64,000 nucleotides of DNA from Streptomyces natalensis ATCC 27448 (GCF_000935125.1 NZ_JRKI01000025.1:80447-144446), one strand, 5' to 3'; positions 1 to 7,918 are shown, counted from the stretch's first letter. Numbers and translations: made by a program. The notes: generated from the letters alone by a model not told the origin.

Positions 1-996
1 GAAGAGGAGGTAGCGGCGGTCGTCGGGACCCGCGGAGCGGAAGTAGTCGACGGCGCGGTCGCTGAAGAGCTTCATCCCGATGAGGCGGACGTAGGCGTCG
101 GTCAGCTCGCGGCGGACGTGCGGGAAGGCGGTGACCGGACGGCCGTAGAGGATGCGGTTCTGCGCATGCGTGACGGCCTCGTACATCGCGTGCTCGCAGA
201 TGCCGATGGCGCCGGTACAGAGGTTGAACTTGCCGACGTTGACGGTGTTGAGGGCGGCGTCGAAGGCGGCGCGGCCGGTGTGCAGGATGTCGGCGGCGGC
301 CACCGGGTAGTTGTCGAGGCGGAACTCGCTGACGTACTTGGAGGAGTCGACGACGTTCTTCACCAGGTGGTACGCCGGGTGGCGGCTGTCGGCGGCGAAG
401 AAGACGTACCCGTCCGGACCCTCGACGTCGGTGCGGCGGCCGAAGACGGACACGAGCCCGGCGGCGTTGCCGTTGCCGATGTAGTACTTGGAGCCGCTGG
501 CCCGGAAGCCACCGTCACCGTCGGGTTCCAGCAGCATGTCGGTGGAGTAGATGTCCGCGCCGTGGGCCTTCTCGGACAGGCCGAAGGCGAAGACCTCGCC
601 CTGGGAGAGGAGTTCGGCCGCGCGGGTGCGGGCAGCCGCGTTGTCACTCTGCCAGACCGGGCCGAGGCCGAGGATGGTCACCTGCCACGCGTACCAGTAG
701 TCGAGCCCGTAGAAGCCGAAGATCTCGTTGAGGGCGGCGATACGGGCGGTGTCCCAGCGCTTGTCCTGGTGTCCGTCGGCCGCGGAGGACGGGGTGAGGA
801 AGGTGGCGAACAGCCCTTCCTTGGCGGAGAACGCGAGGAAATCGGCCAGCCAGGCGCGGGAGCGGTAGTCCTCGATGAGCTTGCGCTTACCGCGGTCCTC
901 GAACCAGTCGACGGTGGCGCGCAGCAGCCTGCGGGTCTCGGGGTCGAAGTGCGCGGGGTCGTAGGTGCGCGGGTTGAAGAGCAACGGGTCGGCCAT
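1..996 (-). CDS. Acyl-CoA dehydrogenase family flavoprotein, 3' part off the left edge
   Basis: The first 332 codons of an FAD-dependent acyl-CoA dehydrogenase-fold protein are present and the reading frame stays open to base 1. The middle-domain loop FAFGLSEKAHGADIY (residues about 137-150) corresponds to the conserved flavin/substrate loop of the family, and the helical domain begins near NAALNTVNVGKFN. The start is ATG at 996, preceded by GGAAAGG about 9 bases upstream. It lies 26 bp downstream of the PadR regulator gene on the same strand, so the two probably share a transcript controlled by the palindrome at 1594-1613. The N-terminal helical domain is longer than in short-chain FadE proteins, resembling long-chain acyl-CoA oxidase/dehydrogenase variants. 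The substrate cannot be told from sequence. A family call is secure; the exact reaction is inferred. Confidence 0.85.
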   Translation of the reverse strand, partial: MADPLLFNPRTYDPAHFDPETRRLLRATVDWFEDRGKRKLIEDYRSRAWLADFLAFSAKEGLFATFLTPSSAADGHQDKRWDTARIAALNEIFGFYGLDYWYAWQVTILGLGPVWQSDNAAARTRAAELLSQGEVFAFGLSEKAHGADIYSTDMLLEPDGDGGFRASGSKYYIGNGNAAGLVSVFGRRTDVEGPDGYVFFAADSRHPAYHLVKNVVDSSKYVSEFRLDNYPVAAADILHTGRAAFDAALNTVNVGKFNLCTGAIGICEHAMYEAVTHAQNRILYGRPVTAFPHVRRELTDAYVRLIGMKLFSDRAVDYFRSAGPDDRRYLLF

Positions 997-1022
997 GGGT
1001 GGATGCCTTTCCGGAGTGAGGG

Positions 1023-1580
1023 TCAGTGCTGTGGTGCGAGCCGGTGGAGGGTGGCGAGTACGTCGTCGAGCCAGTCGAGCGTCATCCGCTCGTAGGCGAT
1101 GCCGCCGCGCAGCACGACGTGCTGGAGCTCCCGGCCCGCGTCGGGCGCTTCGGGGGCCTCGTGGCCGGTGAAGTCGCGCCGTTCCCCCGCGAGGTAGTGC
1201 GCCAGCCGTTCGGTGTGCGCCTGGCGATGCCGCTCGACCTCACGGATCAGAGCGGCCGGATCGTCGAAGGCCGCGCCGCGGATCTTCACGGCGAGCTCAT
1301 GCCGGACGCTCTCGGGCTCGATCGGCTCATGGAGCCACTGCGAGAGGACCGTCCGGCCGAGGGCGGCGACGGAGTACTCCTTCTTGTCCGGCCGGGCCTG
1401 CTGCGGCACGTCGCGGACATCGATCCAGCCGTCGCTCTCCATGCGCTTGAGGACGCGGTAGATCTGCTGATGGGTGGCGGTCCAGAAGTATCCGATGGAC
1501 CGCTCGAACCGCCGGGACAGCTCATAGCCGGAGCCCGGCTTCTCCAGCAGGGAGACGAGGATCGCGTGTTCGAGCGCCAT
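1023..1580 (-). CDS. PadR-family transcriptional regulator
   Basis: A 185-residue PadR regulator. Residues 1-80 form the winged helix typical of the family, with MALEHAILVSLLEKPGSGYEL at the start and QIYRVLKRMESDGWI as the recognition/wing region. The C-terminal half is the long-helix dimerisation domain (PadR C-terminal, Vir-type) rich in Arg and Glu. I chose ATG 1580 over the in-frame ATG at 1601. AGAAGG sits about 7 bases before 1580, and 1601 would put the start codon inside the perfect palindrome at 1594-1613. That palindrome is the obvious autoregulatory operator. The regulator is followed after 26 bp by an acyl-CoA dehydrogenase gene, so it likely represses its own operon until a small aromatic or acyl ligand binds. 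The ligand is unknown. Confidence 0.9.
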   Translation of the reverse strand: MALEHAILVSLLEKPGSGYELSRRFERSIGYFWTATHQQIYRVLKRMESDGWIDVRDVPQQARPDKKEYSVAALGRTVLSQWLHEPIEPESVRHELAVKIRGAAFDDPAALIREVERHRQAHTERLAHYLAGERRDFTGHEAPEAPDAGRELQHVVLRGGIAYERMTLDWLDDVLATLHRLAPQH

Positions 1581-1593
1581 GCCCCGGATCCTT

Positions 1594-1613
1594 CTATGCA
1601 ACTCGTTGCATAG
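1594..1613. promoter_or_regulatory. PadR-type operator, perfect inverted repeat
   Basis: CTATGCAAC-TC-GTTGCATAG is a perfect 9-bp inverted repeat with a 2-bp centre. It ends 13 bp before the PadR start codon and lies in the divergent region between padR and the FBP gene at 1725. Its ATGCAAC/GTTGCAT shape is that expected for a PadR dimer, so autorepression is likely and control of the divergent gene is possible. Confidence 0.75.
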
Positions 1614-1724
1614 ACAAGCGGCACCGCCCGAGGTGAGACACGGCTCACCCTGGCGGCGCCCCGGAAAGTTCCCGCCAAATATTCCCGCGACGCAGGTCAG
1701 AAGGCCGTGTTAGCTTCCGCGACC

Positions 1725-2222
1725 ATGGAACCGATCGGCGAAAAACAGATCCGCGCCTCCTTCGTGAACTGCTCGAAGGGCGAGGCGAGCAGAATCAGCC
1801 TGCCGCGGGACCTGTCCGATCTCGACTGGCCGGATCTGGACTTCCTGGGCTGGCGCGATCCCGGAGCGCCCGACCGCGGCTATCTCGTGACGGAGCGCGC
1901 GGGCAAGCTCCTGGGAGTCACCCTGCGTACCCCGCAGAGCGTCAGCCGGAGCTTCACCAAGACCACCGCCTGCACCATGTGCCTGACCGGCCACCCCGGG
2001 TCGGGCGTGGCCCTGCTGGCCGCGCGCAAGGCGGGCGCCTCCGGGCGCCAGGGCAACACCGTCGGCGCGTACTTCTGCGCCGACCTGGCCTGCTCCCTCT
2101 ACCTCCGCGGCAAGAAGCAGACCGGCCTGCTGCGCTACGAGGAATCGCTCACCCTGGAGGAGCGCATCGACCGCACGCTCACCAACGTGCACGCGTTCGT
2201 GGACAAGGTCCTCGCACCCTGA
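1725..2222 (+). CDS. FBP (EF-G-binding-like) domain zinc protein
   Basis: A 165-residue protein of the FBP/FusB-like family. The N-terminal helical half is followed by a C-terminal treble-clef zinc finger with ligands in ACTMC (near residue 86) and CADLAC (near residue 125). Members related to FusB bind elongation factor G and rescue stalled ribosomes. In actinomycetes the role is not established, so ribosome or EF-G association here is inference. ATG 1725 is preceded closely by TTAGCT, which could be the -10 of a leaderless transcript. GTG 1707, with AGAAGG just upstream, is an alternative that adds six residues. Divergent from the PadR gene. A long hairpin lies 87 bp downstream. Confidence 0.75.
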   Translation: MEPIGEKQIRASFVNCSKGEASRISLPRDLSDLDWPDLDFLGWRDPGAPDRGYLVTERAGKLLGVTLRTPQSVSRSFTKTTACTMCLTGHPGSGVALLAARKAGASGRQGNTVGAYFCADLACSLYLRGKKQTGLLRYEESLTLEERIDRTLTNVHAFVDKVLAP

Positions 2223-2308
2223 CCCCTGCGCCGCGCGGCCCGGCGGAGCATCCCGGGCCCCGCCGCCCCGCGCGGGGTGACCGAACCCGGCCCGCTCCCC
2301 GGGCCAGA

Positions 2309-2356
2309 GCCTGTCCGACGGGTCGGCGTGGGCCCGCGCCGACCCGTCGGACAGGC
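2309..2356. repeat. 20-bp stem hairpin, copy of the dispersed GACCCRTCGGACAGG repeat
   Basis: Two perfect 20-bp arms (2309-2328 and 2337-2356) flank an 8-nt loop. Each arm holds the GCCTGTCCGACGGGTC unit also seen as single copies at 53074-53093 and 62362-62387. It could terminate the FBP transcript. Its right arm ends 14 bp before the ATG of the uracil-DNA glycosylase gene, so it also overlaps that gene's promoter region. Confidence 0.7.
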
Positions 2357-2370
2357 CCTAGCGTGGCGCC

Positions 2371-3162
2371 ATGCACCACCCCCGCGAGACGGACGCACCC
2401 CCGCCCACCACCGACCGCGCCTTCCCGGGGCACTGTGCGGCGCGTTCCGGCGGGCTCGACGCCATGGAGACGCAGCTGATCCGGTGCCGGGCCTGTCCCC
2501 GGCTCGTCGAGTGGCGGGAGGAGATCGGCGCGGCCCGCCGCGCGGCGTTCCGCGACTGGGAGTACTGGGCGCGGCCGGTCCCGGGCTTCGGCCCGCCGGA
2601 TGCCGCGCTCGCGGTGATCGGACTGGCACCGGCCGCGCACGGCGGCAACCGCACGGGACGCATGTTCACCGGGGACGCCTCCGGCGACTTCCTCTTCGCC
2701 GCGCTGCACGCCGTCGGCCTCGCCTCCCAGCCCGAGGCCACCCACCGGGACGACGGCCTGGAGCTGTACGGGGTGCGGATCACCGCCCCCGTCCACTGCG
2801 CCCCGCCGCGCAACAAGCCGACCCCGGACGAACGCGCCACCTGCCGCCCCTGGCTGGCCAGGGAACTGGAACTCCTCGCCCCGACCCTCAAGGCCGTCCT
2901 CGCGCTGGGCGCCTTCGCCTGGCAGGCCCTGCTGCCCGTCCTCGACGACGCGGGCCGGCGGATCCCCCGCCCGAGGCCCGCCTTCGCCCACGGCGCGGAG
3001 TTCACCCTGCCCGCCCTCGGCGACGACCGCGGGCCGCTGCACATCCTGGGCAGTTACCACCCCAGCCAGCAGAACACCTTCACCGGCAAACTCACCCCCG
3101 CCATGCTCACCGACCTGCTCGCCCGCGCGGCCGAGCTGGCCGGCCTGAACGGGCACCGGTGA
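2371..3162 (+). CDS. Uracil-DNA glycosylase, family 5 (UDGb type)
   Basis: A 263-residue uracil-DNA glycosylase that excises uracil and related bases from DNA. Family-5 signatures are clear: motif A region GLAPAAHGGNRTGR (near residue 90), which lacks the catalytic Asp/Asn of family 1, and motif B YHPSQQNTFTGK near residue 228. Cysteines at RCRACPRL, HCAPPR and TCRPW supply four ligands for a 4Fe-4S cluster. TAGCGT at 2359-2364 lies 6 bp before ATG 2371, the common Streptomyces leaderless arrangement, and fixes the start. Met at 2464 would trim a non-conserved N-terminus but lacks a promoter or ribosome binding site. It belongs to base-excision repair, with Ku and an endonuclease III-like gene nearby. 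Confidence 0.9.
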   Translation: MHHPRETDAPPPTTDRAFPGHCAARSGGLDAMETQLIRCRACPRLVEWREEIGAARRAAFRDWEYWARPVPGFGPPDAALAVIGLAPAAHGGNRTGRMFTGDASGDFLFAALHAVGLASQPEATHRDDGLELYGVRITAPVHCAPPRNKPTPDERATCRPWLARELELLAPTLKAVLALGAFAWQALLPVLDDAGRRIPRPRPAFAHGAEFTLPALGDDRGPLHILGSYHPSQQNTFTGKLTPAMLTDLLARAAELAGLNGHR

Positions 3163-3239
3163 GCCATCGGGCCGACGGATGCCCCCGGGGCCGCCACCGC
3201 ACCTGCCCGACGCGGGAATTCCCCACCGCCTGCGTGCCG

Positions 3240-3285
3240 TTGACAGGGAAAGGATCTTGACCAGGGCTACCCGCGGGGAACTTCC
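3240..3285 (+). promoter_or_regulatory. Probable promoter of the NAD(P)-binding protein gene
   Basis: A perfect -35 hexamer TTGACA (3240-3245) lies 40 bp before ATG 3286, with a second TTGACC at 3257-3262. No strong -10 is visible, and only CTACCC near 3267 is a weak fit. Confidence 0.35.
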
Positions 3286-4158
3286 ATGACCATCTTGATC
3301 ACCACGCCGAACGGTTCGGTCGGCCGCCACCTGACCGATGCGCTGCGCCACCGCCCCGACGTGCGCTACTTCGTCCGTTCCGAGGCCGGTGTCAAGGCGC
3401 TCGGAACGGTCCGCGGCGAGGTCGTCCGCGGGGACGCCGCCGATGCGGCGGACGTCCGGGCCGCGGTCGCCGGCGTGGACCGGCTCTACCTCGCCCACCC
3501 CTTCGCCGAGGACCAGATCGCCGCCGAAACGACCGTGGGCCTCGCCGCCCTCAAGGCCGGCGCCCGCCGGATCGTCAAACTCGGCGCCCGCCCTTTCACG
3601 GGTGACGGCATGGCTCCGGACCCCGTCACCGGCGCCCACGACACGATCACCGCACGCCTGCGCAGCGCGGGCGTCCGGGAACTGACGGTCTTGCAACCCG
3701 ACCGCTTCCTCCAGAACTTCCTCCCCGCAGCCGCCTCGCTCGCCCACGGCACCCTGGCCGACCCGGCCGGACCCGGCGCCCGCGGGTATGTGGACGTACG
3801 GGACATCGCGGCCGTCGCCGTCGCCGAACTCCTTGCGGAGCGCCCGGTCGGCGGCGAGATCGCCCTCAGCGGCCCGGAGTCCCTGACCCTGCCCCAGCTC
3901 GCCGACCGCTTCGCCGCCGGCCTCGGCCGCCCGGTGCGCCACGTCGACGTACCGCTGGACGACGCCTGGCGTGCCGAACTGGCGGCCCGCGGAGTCGGCC
4001 CACAGATCATCGACGGGCTCCACGGCCTGTACGCGAACTACCGCCGCGAGGGAGTGGCCGGCCTCGGCGACGGCGTCTCACGCGTCCTGGGCCGTCGGCC
4101 GCGCTCGGCGGAGGAGTTCGCGGCGGATGTGCTCAAGCCTGCGCTGTCCGGGGACTGA
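3286..4158 (+). CDS. NmrA-like NAD(P)-binding oxidoreductase (atypical SDR)
   Basis: A 290-residue atypical short-chain dehydrogenase of the NmrA/QOR2 type. The dinucleotide-binding loop TTPNGSVGRHL (residues 7-17) is at the N-terminus. The usual Tyr-x3-Lys pair is not obvious, as expected for NmrA-like proteins that act as redox sensors or quinone reductases. The C-terminal half (ALSGPESLTLPQLADRFA) matches the substrate/regulator domain of this family. It stands alone, between the glycosylase gene and a small secreted-protein gene, with its own TTGACA promoter element. Substrate unknown. Confidence 0.8.
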   Translation: MTILITTPNGSVGRHLTDALRHRPDVRYFVRSEAGVKALGTVRGEVVRGDAADAADVRAAVAGVDRLYLAHPFAEDQIAAETTVGLAALKAGARRIVKLGARPFTGDGMAPDPVTGAHDTITARLRSAGVRELTVLQPDRFLQNFLPAAASLAHGTLADPAGPGARGYVDVRDIAAVAVAELLAERPVGGEIALSGPESLTLPQLADRFAAGLGRPVRHVDVPLDDAWRAELAARGVGPQIIDGLHGLYANYRREGVAGLGDGVSRVLGRRPRSAEEFAADVLKPALSGD

Positions 4159-4322
4159 CGTCGAAGCCCCTGCCGAAGCCTGTGTCCGTGCCCGAGGCCG
4201 CCGTCCACCAGCCCAAAGGACTAAACCTCAGTGACCGAACGACCACCGGCCCGTTAGCAGCGCAGGTTCCGGCCAGGTGCCGGGGCCGGTTCCTTTGCTC
4301 GGACTTCAGTTGGGAGAGTTCA

Positions 4323-4547
4323 GTGCGTCGTAGTCGTATGTCCGGCCTGATCATCCTGGCCGCCGGAGTACTCGGTGGTCTCGCGTCCCCCGCGCATGCC
4401 GCGGGCGGTGGCCGCTCGGGCGGCCAGCCCGAGTTCTCCGGGCCCGTCGTCCTGCCGATCGTGGCGGAAGCGTTGAACACCACCAGCGATCTCAGCCACG
4501 TTCGTTGGAACGAGGCCCTGCTGCCCAGCCCGGCCGAGCGCTTCTGA
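4323..4547 (+). CDS. Small secreted protein, function unknown
   Basis: A 74-residue protein with a classical signal peptide: RRSR n-region, hydrophobic core GLIILAAGVLGGLA, and cleavage likely after AHA near residue 27. The mature part is about 47 residues, starts with a Gly-rich stretch and has no cysteines. The GTG start at 4323 has GGGAG 6-10 bases upstream. ATG 4338 would lose part of the positive n-region. Such short exported proteins are common in Streptomyces. I do not recognise the family. Confidence 0.65.
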   Translation: MRRSRMSGLIILAAGVLGGLASPAHAAGGGRSGGQPEFSGPVVLPIVAEALNTTSDLSHVRWNEALLPSPAERF

Positions 4548-4560
4548 GCCCTCGCGCAGT

Positions 4561-4597
4561 GGGCCGGCCGGCGGCGGACGACGCCACCGGCCGGCCC
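4561..4597. terminator. Bidirectional hairpin terminator
   Basis: 14-bp arms (4561-4574 and 4584-4597, one mismatch) of GGGCCGGCCGG type with a 9-nt loop. It sits between the convergent small secreted-protein gene and the DUF6458 gene. Confidence 0.6.
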
Positions 4598-4615
4598 GTC
4601 GTATGTCGGGGGAGC

Positions 4616-4837
4616 TCAGCGGCGGTTGTCCTCGACGTCGACCACCGGCGCGCCGGGGGACGGAGGCTGGGTGCGCCGCCGCTTGAGGATGCTCACATAG
4701 GTGGCAAGACCGATGACGCCGACGATCATGAAGATGATGCCGACGAGGTCGAGGTTGACTCCGGCCATGTGCCAGTCCACCGCGAAGGTGAGGATCGCCC
4801 CCACCGCGAGCAGGCCGATGCACCCGCCGATACCCAT
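4616..4837 (-). CDS. DUF6458-type two-helix membrane protein
   Basis: A 73-residue integral membrane protein. Two transmembrane segments (about residues 2-20, IGGCIGLLAVGAILTFAV, and 29-48, LVGIIFMIVGVIGLATYV) are followed by a basic cytoplasmic tail (LKRRRTQPPSP). The size and the GxGxxxxGLLAVGAIL start match the actinobacterial DUF6458 family, of unknown function. GGAGG 8 bases before ATG 4837 fixes the start. It lies downstream of Ku on the same strand, separated by 141 bp with no visible promoter. Confidence 0.75.
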   Translation of the reverse strand: MGIGGCIGLLAVGAILTFAVDWHMAGVNLDLVGIIFMIVGVIGLATYVSILKRRRTQPPSPGAPVVDVEDNRR

Positions 4838-4978
4838 GGTTTCCGCCTCCGTAACCGGCAGTCAGGCGATCGGTTGGGAAAGGGATCTGGCGCGCTGTGC
4901 GCTCAGGTGTGCAGAGGGGCGGGTACCCGGGGGCCGGGGGTTCGTGTACGGGGAGGGGCGGGAAGACGGAGCGGCGGA

Positions 4979-6076
4979 TCAGCCGGCCTGGCGGCGGGGT
5001 TTGCTCGCGGTCTTCTTGGCGGCGGTGGTCTTCCGGCCCGTCGCCTTCGTCGTTTTCGCCGCCTTGTCGGCCGCGGTGGCCCTGGCCGTTCCGGTTGTCC
5101 CGGCCGTCGCGGACTTCTTGGTGCCGGCCGACTTCTTCGCCTCTGCCGACCTGGCGCCCGCCCGCTTCGCCGCCGTCTTCTTCGGGGGGCTCTCCTTCGT
5201 GGCGCTCTGCTTCGCGGCGCCCTTCTTCGCCGTGCCCCGCGCAGGGTGGCCGGTCAGCGCGGTGACGGTGGCGGGCTCGGCGCCGGTCTCCTCGCCGCGT
5301 GACTTCTTCGCGGCGCGGACGCTGTCCTGGAGGGCCGCCATCAGGTCCATCACCTGCGCGGCGGGCTCTTCCCCGGCGGTTTCGAAGTCCGGTTCGCGAT
5401 GCGCCAGCTTCGCCGCCACGATCTCCTCGAGCGCCTCGCGGTAGTGATCGTGCACATCGTCCTCCGACAGCTCGCCGTAGGAGGCCATCAGGCTCTCGGC
5501 GGCCGCCACCTCCTTGGTACCGAGAGCCGCCTCGCCCTCGGGCAGCACGCCCTCCATCGGACGGATCTGGTCCGGCCAGAGCAGGATCTGCATCACCAGT
5601 GCATCCTCGACCGGACGGATCATGGCGAGCGTCTCCCGGCCGTGCAGCGCGACCTTGCCGAGCCCGACGCGCCGGTGGCGTTCCATGGCCTCGCGCAGCA
5701 GGACGTACGGCTTGGCCGCCGCCGCGCCGTCGGCGCTCAGGTAGTAGCCCTTGTCCATCTGGAGCGGGTCGATCGCGCCGCCGTCGACGAAGGCCAGGAT
5801 CGTCAGTGTCTTGGCGGTCGGCAGCGGCAGCGCGTCCAGGTCTTCGTCACTCAGCGGTACGACGGTGTCCCCGTCGGCCTTGTAGCCCCGGCCGATCTCG
5901 TCCGGCGGGATCTCGACATCCTCCAGGGAACACACCGGCTGGTTGCGCACCCGTCCGCCGTCCGCCGTATGGATCCGTACGAAGCTGACCGACGCGGTCG
6001 TGTCCGTGGCGGAATAGGCGGCCACCGGGATGGTGACCAGCCCGAAGCTGATGGAGAACTTCGCCGTGGGGCGCAT
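4979..6076 (-). CDS. ku: Ku, DNA end-binding protein of non-homologous end joining
   Basis: A 365-residue bacterial Ku. The conserved beta-barrel core (residues about 1-255) opens with the family signature FSISFGLVTIPVAAYSA and includes DLDALPLPTAKTLTI and GKVALHGRETLAMIRP. Ku forms a homodimer ring on double-strand ends and recruits LigD. The last 90 or so residues are a Lys/Ala/Thr-rich, histone H1-like tail (repeated AAKK, KKSA), found in some actinobacterial Ku proteins and thought to aid DNA binding. I prefer ATG 6076 to the upstream ATG 6136 because the family start (MRPTAKFSISFG) lies there and the extra 20 residues are not conserved in character. Divergent from a decayed LigD polymerase gene (6248-6630), so its partner must be encoded elsewhere. 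Confidence 0.93.
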   Translation of the reverse strand: MRPTAKFSISFGLVTIPVAAYSATDTTASVSFVRIHTADGGRVRNQPVCSLEDVEIPPDEIGRGYKADGDTVVPLSDEDLDALPLPTAKTLTILAFVDGGAIDPLQMDKGYYLSADGAAAAKPYVLLREAMERHRRVGLGKVALHGRETLAMIRPVEDALVMQILLWPDQIRPMEGVLPEGEAALGTKEVAAAESLMASYGELSEDDVHDHYREALEEIVAAKLAHREPDFETAGEEPAAQVMDLMAALQDSVRAAKKSRGEETGAEPATVTALTGHPARGTAKKGAAKQSATKESPPKKTAAKRAGARSAEAKKSAGTKKSATAGTTGTARATAADKAAKTTKATGRKTTAAKKTASKPRRQAG

Positions 6077-6247
6077 GGGGGTCCGCTTTCCGTCGGCGCT
6101 GAGATTCATCGTAGGTGGGGGGACCGGGGCGTACATCTCATGGCGCCGACGGGTGGCCGCGGCCGCGCGGGCCCGAAAGGGTGAAGCCGAGCGGGGCCCC
6201 CGGTACGCCCGGGACTGCGGCCGCGCCGATCGGGTACACCCGCCCCC

Positions 6248-6630
6248 ATGGGCGATACGGAGGGAGACGCGACGACCGGAACGGCCGGCGTGCGCACCGG
6301 GCGGTGGCGCTCGCGGAGCGCCACCCGGACCGGCTGACGACCGCCGTACGCAAGGAGGCCCGGGGCGGCCGGCTCTACCTCGATGTGCAGCGCAACGCGT
6401 ACGCCCAGACCGTCGTCGCCCCGTGGTCGGTACGGGCGAAGCCGGGGGCGCCGGCGGCGACGCCGATCAGCCGGCGGCAGCTGGAGGACCCGGAGCTGAC
6501 CGCGCGGCGGTGGTCGTTGCGGGATGTGGCGGGCGTGCTGGAGCAGCTGCGGTCGCGGCCGTGGGCGGGTGTGCCGGGGCGGGGACGCTCGCTGCGGGCC
6601 GCGCGGCGGCGGCCGGCGGCAAGGGGCTGA
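6248..6630 (+). pseudogene. Decayed LigD-type polymerase (primase-polymerase) gene
   Basis: The remnant of an NHEJ polymerase-domain gene. ATG 6248, behind TACACC, opens a frame (MGDTEGDATTGTAG) that looks like the family N-terminus but stops at 6335-6337. In the +1 frame, from about 6310 to 6630, the C-terminal third is well conserved: RHPDRLTTAVRKEARGGRL, QRNAYAQTVVAPWSVRAK, then the ELTARRWSLRD tail. The whole middle, including the metal-binding aspartates of the catalytic centre, is missing. An internal deletion plus frameshift explains this. It is head-to-head with ku, the usual partner position, so an original ku/ligD-pol divergent pair has lost its polymerase. A new short protein from the second frame cannot be excluded but would lack the active site. 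Confidence 0.75.
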
Positions 6631-6714
6631 GTTTGCCGTTGGGGGGCGGGGCGGGTTTCCGTGACCCAGCCTCGGTGGTACGGAAGCGGATGCGCGGCGG
6701 AAAGGAGTGCGGAC

Positions 6715-7374
6715 GTGGTGCGTGACGGCGGGCAACGGGTCCTCGTCCGGGAGCTGCTGGACCGGTACGGCCGGACCTACGCCGAGGAGTGCGGTATCAG
6801 GCTGCGCAACACCCCGCAGCCGCTCTACCAGCTCCTGGTGCTGGCCGATCTGCTCAGCACGCGGATCCGGGCCTCGGTGGCGGTCGCCGCGGCGCGGGCG
6901 CTGTTCGACGCGGGGATGGGCACACCGCGCCGGATGCTGGACGCCACCTGGCAGCAGCGCGTCGACGCGCTGGGCGAAGGCGGCTACCGGCGCTACGACG
7001 AGAGCACCGCCACCCGGCTCGGCGAGGGCGCCGAGCTGCTGCTCGACACATACGGCGGCGATCTGCGGCGGATGCGGGAGGCGGCCGGCGGCGAGGCCCG
7101 CGCGCTGTCCCGTGCGCTCCAGGAGATGCCGGGGGTCGGGCCCACGGGCGCCGCCATTTTCCTGCGGGAGGTGCAGGGGATCTGGACGGAGTTCGCCCCG
7201 TTTCTCGACCCCAAGGCCGTACAGGGCGCGGAGCGGCTGGGGCTGCCGCGCGACGGGGCGAAGCTGGCGGGGCTGATCGAGGAGGGCGAGGAGGCCGCGT
7301 TCGCCTCGGCGCTGGTGCGGGCGGCCCTGGACCGGGGGATCGCCGAGGAGGTCCGGGAGGCCGCGGCGGGGTGA
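6715..7374 (+). CDS. Endonuclease III-like HhH-GPD protein
   Basis: A 219-residue all-helical protein related to endonuclease III. FELLV-type helix equivalents are at PLYQLLVLADLLSTRIRAS (residues about 27-45) and the helix-hairpin-helix is at MPGVGPTGAAIFLREV (about 125-140). Where endonuclease III has the catalytic Lys after PGVGR, this protein has Thr, so a lyase reaction is unlikely. An Asp in FLDPKAV may be the general base. No C-terminal 4Fe-4S cysteines are present. AAAGGAG 7 bases before GTG 6715 fixes the start, and the upstream in-frame GTG at 6661 lacks a ribosome binding site. Damage recognition in base-excision repair is the likely role; monofunctional glycosylase or DNA-structure binding are options. 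Confidence 0.7.
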   Translation: MVRDGGQRVLVRELLDRYGRTYAEECGIRLRNTPQPLYQLLVLADLLSTRIRASVAVAAARALFDAGMGTPRRMLDATWQQRVDALGEGGYRRYDESTATRLGEGAELLLDTYGGDLRRMREAAGGEARALSRALQEMPGVGPTGAAIFLREVQGIWTEFAPFLDPKAVQGAERLGLPRDGAKLAGLIEEGEEAAFASALVRAALDRGIAEEVREAAAG

Positions 7375-7410
7375 GGGCGCTGAGCCCCGACGACGCCGTG
7401 CCCCCACCCG

Positions 7411-7918
7411 TCACGCCACCAACGCCGCCACCAGCGCCAGCCCCGCCACGAAGCACGCCACATAGTCGCCGCCCGCCCCCCGAGGCGGCCGTGACGACCC
7501 GCCCCGCCACCCAGCTGCCCAGCGCCAACAACCCCCCGATGACCAGCAGTTTCGCCAGCGCACGGCCCGGTCCCGCAACCACGCACAGGGGCACCACCAC
7601 CAGCGGCACGGCGCCGTAGGTGCACCACGTCACGGCGCGCAGCGCGCGGCCCGGTGGCGGGCCGGCCGCCAGCGCGTCCGCGAGCAGCCGCACATACAAC
7701 AGCGTCCCGGCGGGGCCGAGCACCGCGAGCAGCAGCGCCGGGTCCTGGTACGCGGGGCGGGCGAAGCCCTGGGCGAGCAGCAGCACGGCCAGGCCGAGCA
7801 GCGTGGTCGTGGCGTTCTGGGCGATCACCCGCCGCCGTACCGGACCGGTGGCCGCGGCCCAGCCGGCCGGCACGTCGCACAGCAGCAGCGCCGTGCCCGC
7901 GGCCATCCAGCCGTTCAC
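7411..7918 (-). pseudogene. MnhF/MnhG-like antiporter subunit with an apparent frameshift
   Basis: From GTG 7918 (GTGA overlap with the gene upstream) the frame encodes three to four hydrophobic helices. The first half (ALLLCDVPAGW, ALLLAVLGPAGTLLYVRLL) resembles MnhF. The second (GAVPLVVVPLCVV, ALAKLLVIGGLLALGSWVA) resembles MnhG, so the two may be fused. After VVTAASGGG the frame degenerates into Gly/Pro/Arg runs and stays open for 550 bp opposite another gene. In a different frame the DNA reads GDYVACFVAGLALVAALVA and stops at 7411-7413. The switch falls at a G-run (GGGGGGCGGG in the sense strand, near 7483). Either a sequencing/assembly error or a real frameshift is likely. Family assignment is tentative. 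Confidence 0.5.

Noticed and set aside
2277..3260. A 327-codon Arg/Pro-rich frame over the uracil-DNA glycosylase
   Set aside because: Shadow frame of a clear UDGb gene with its own leaderless promoter.
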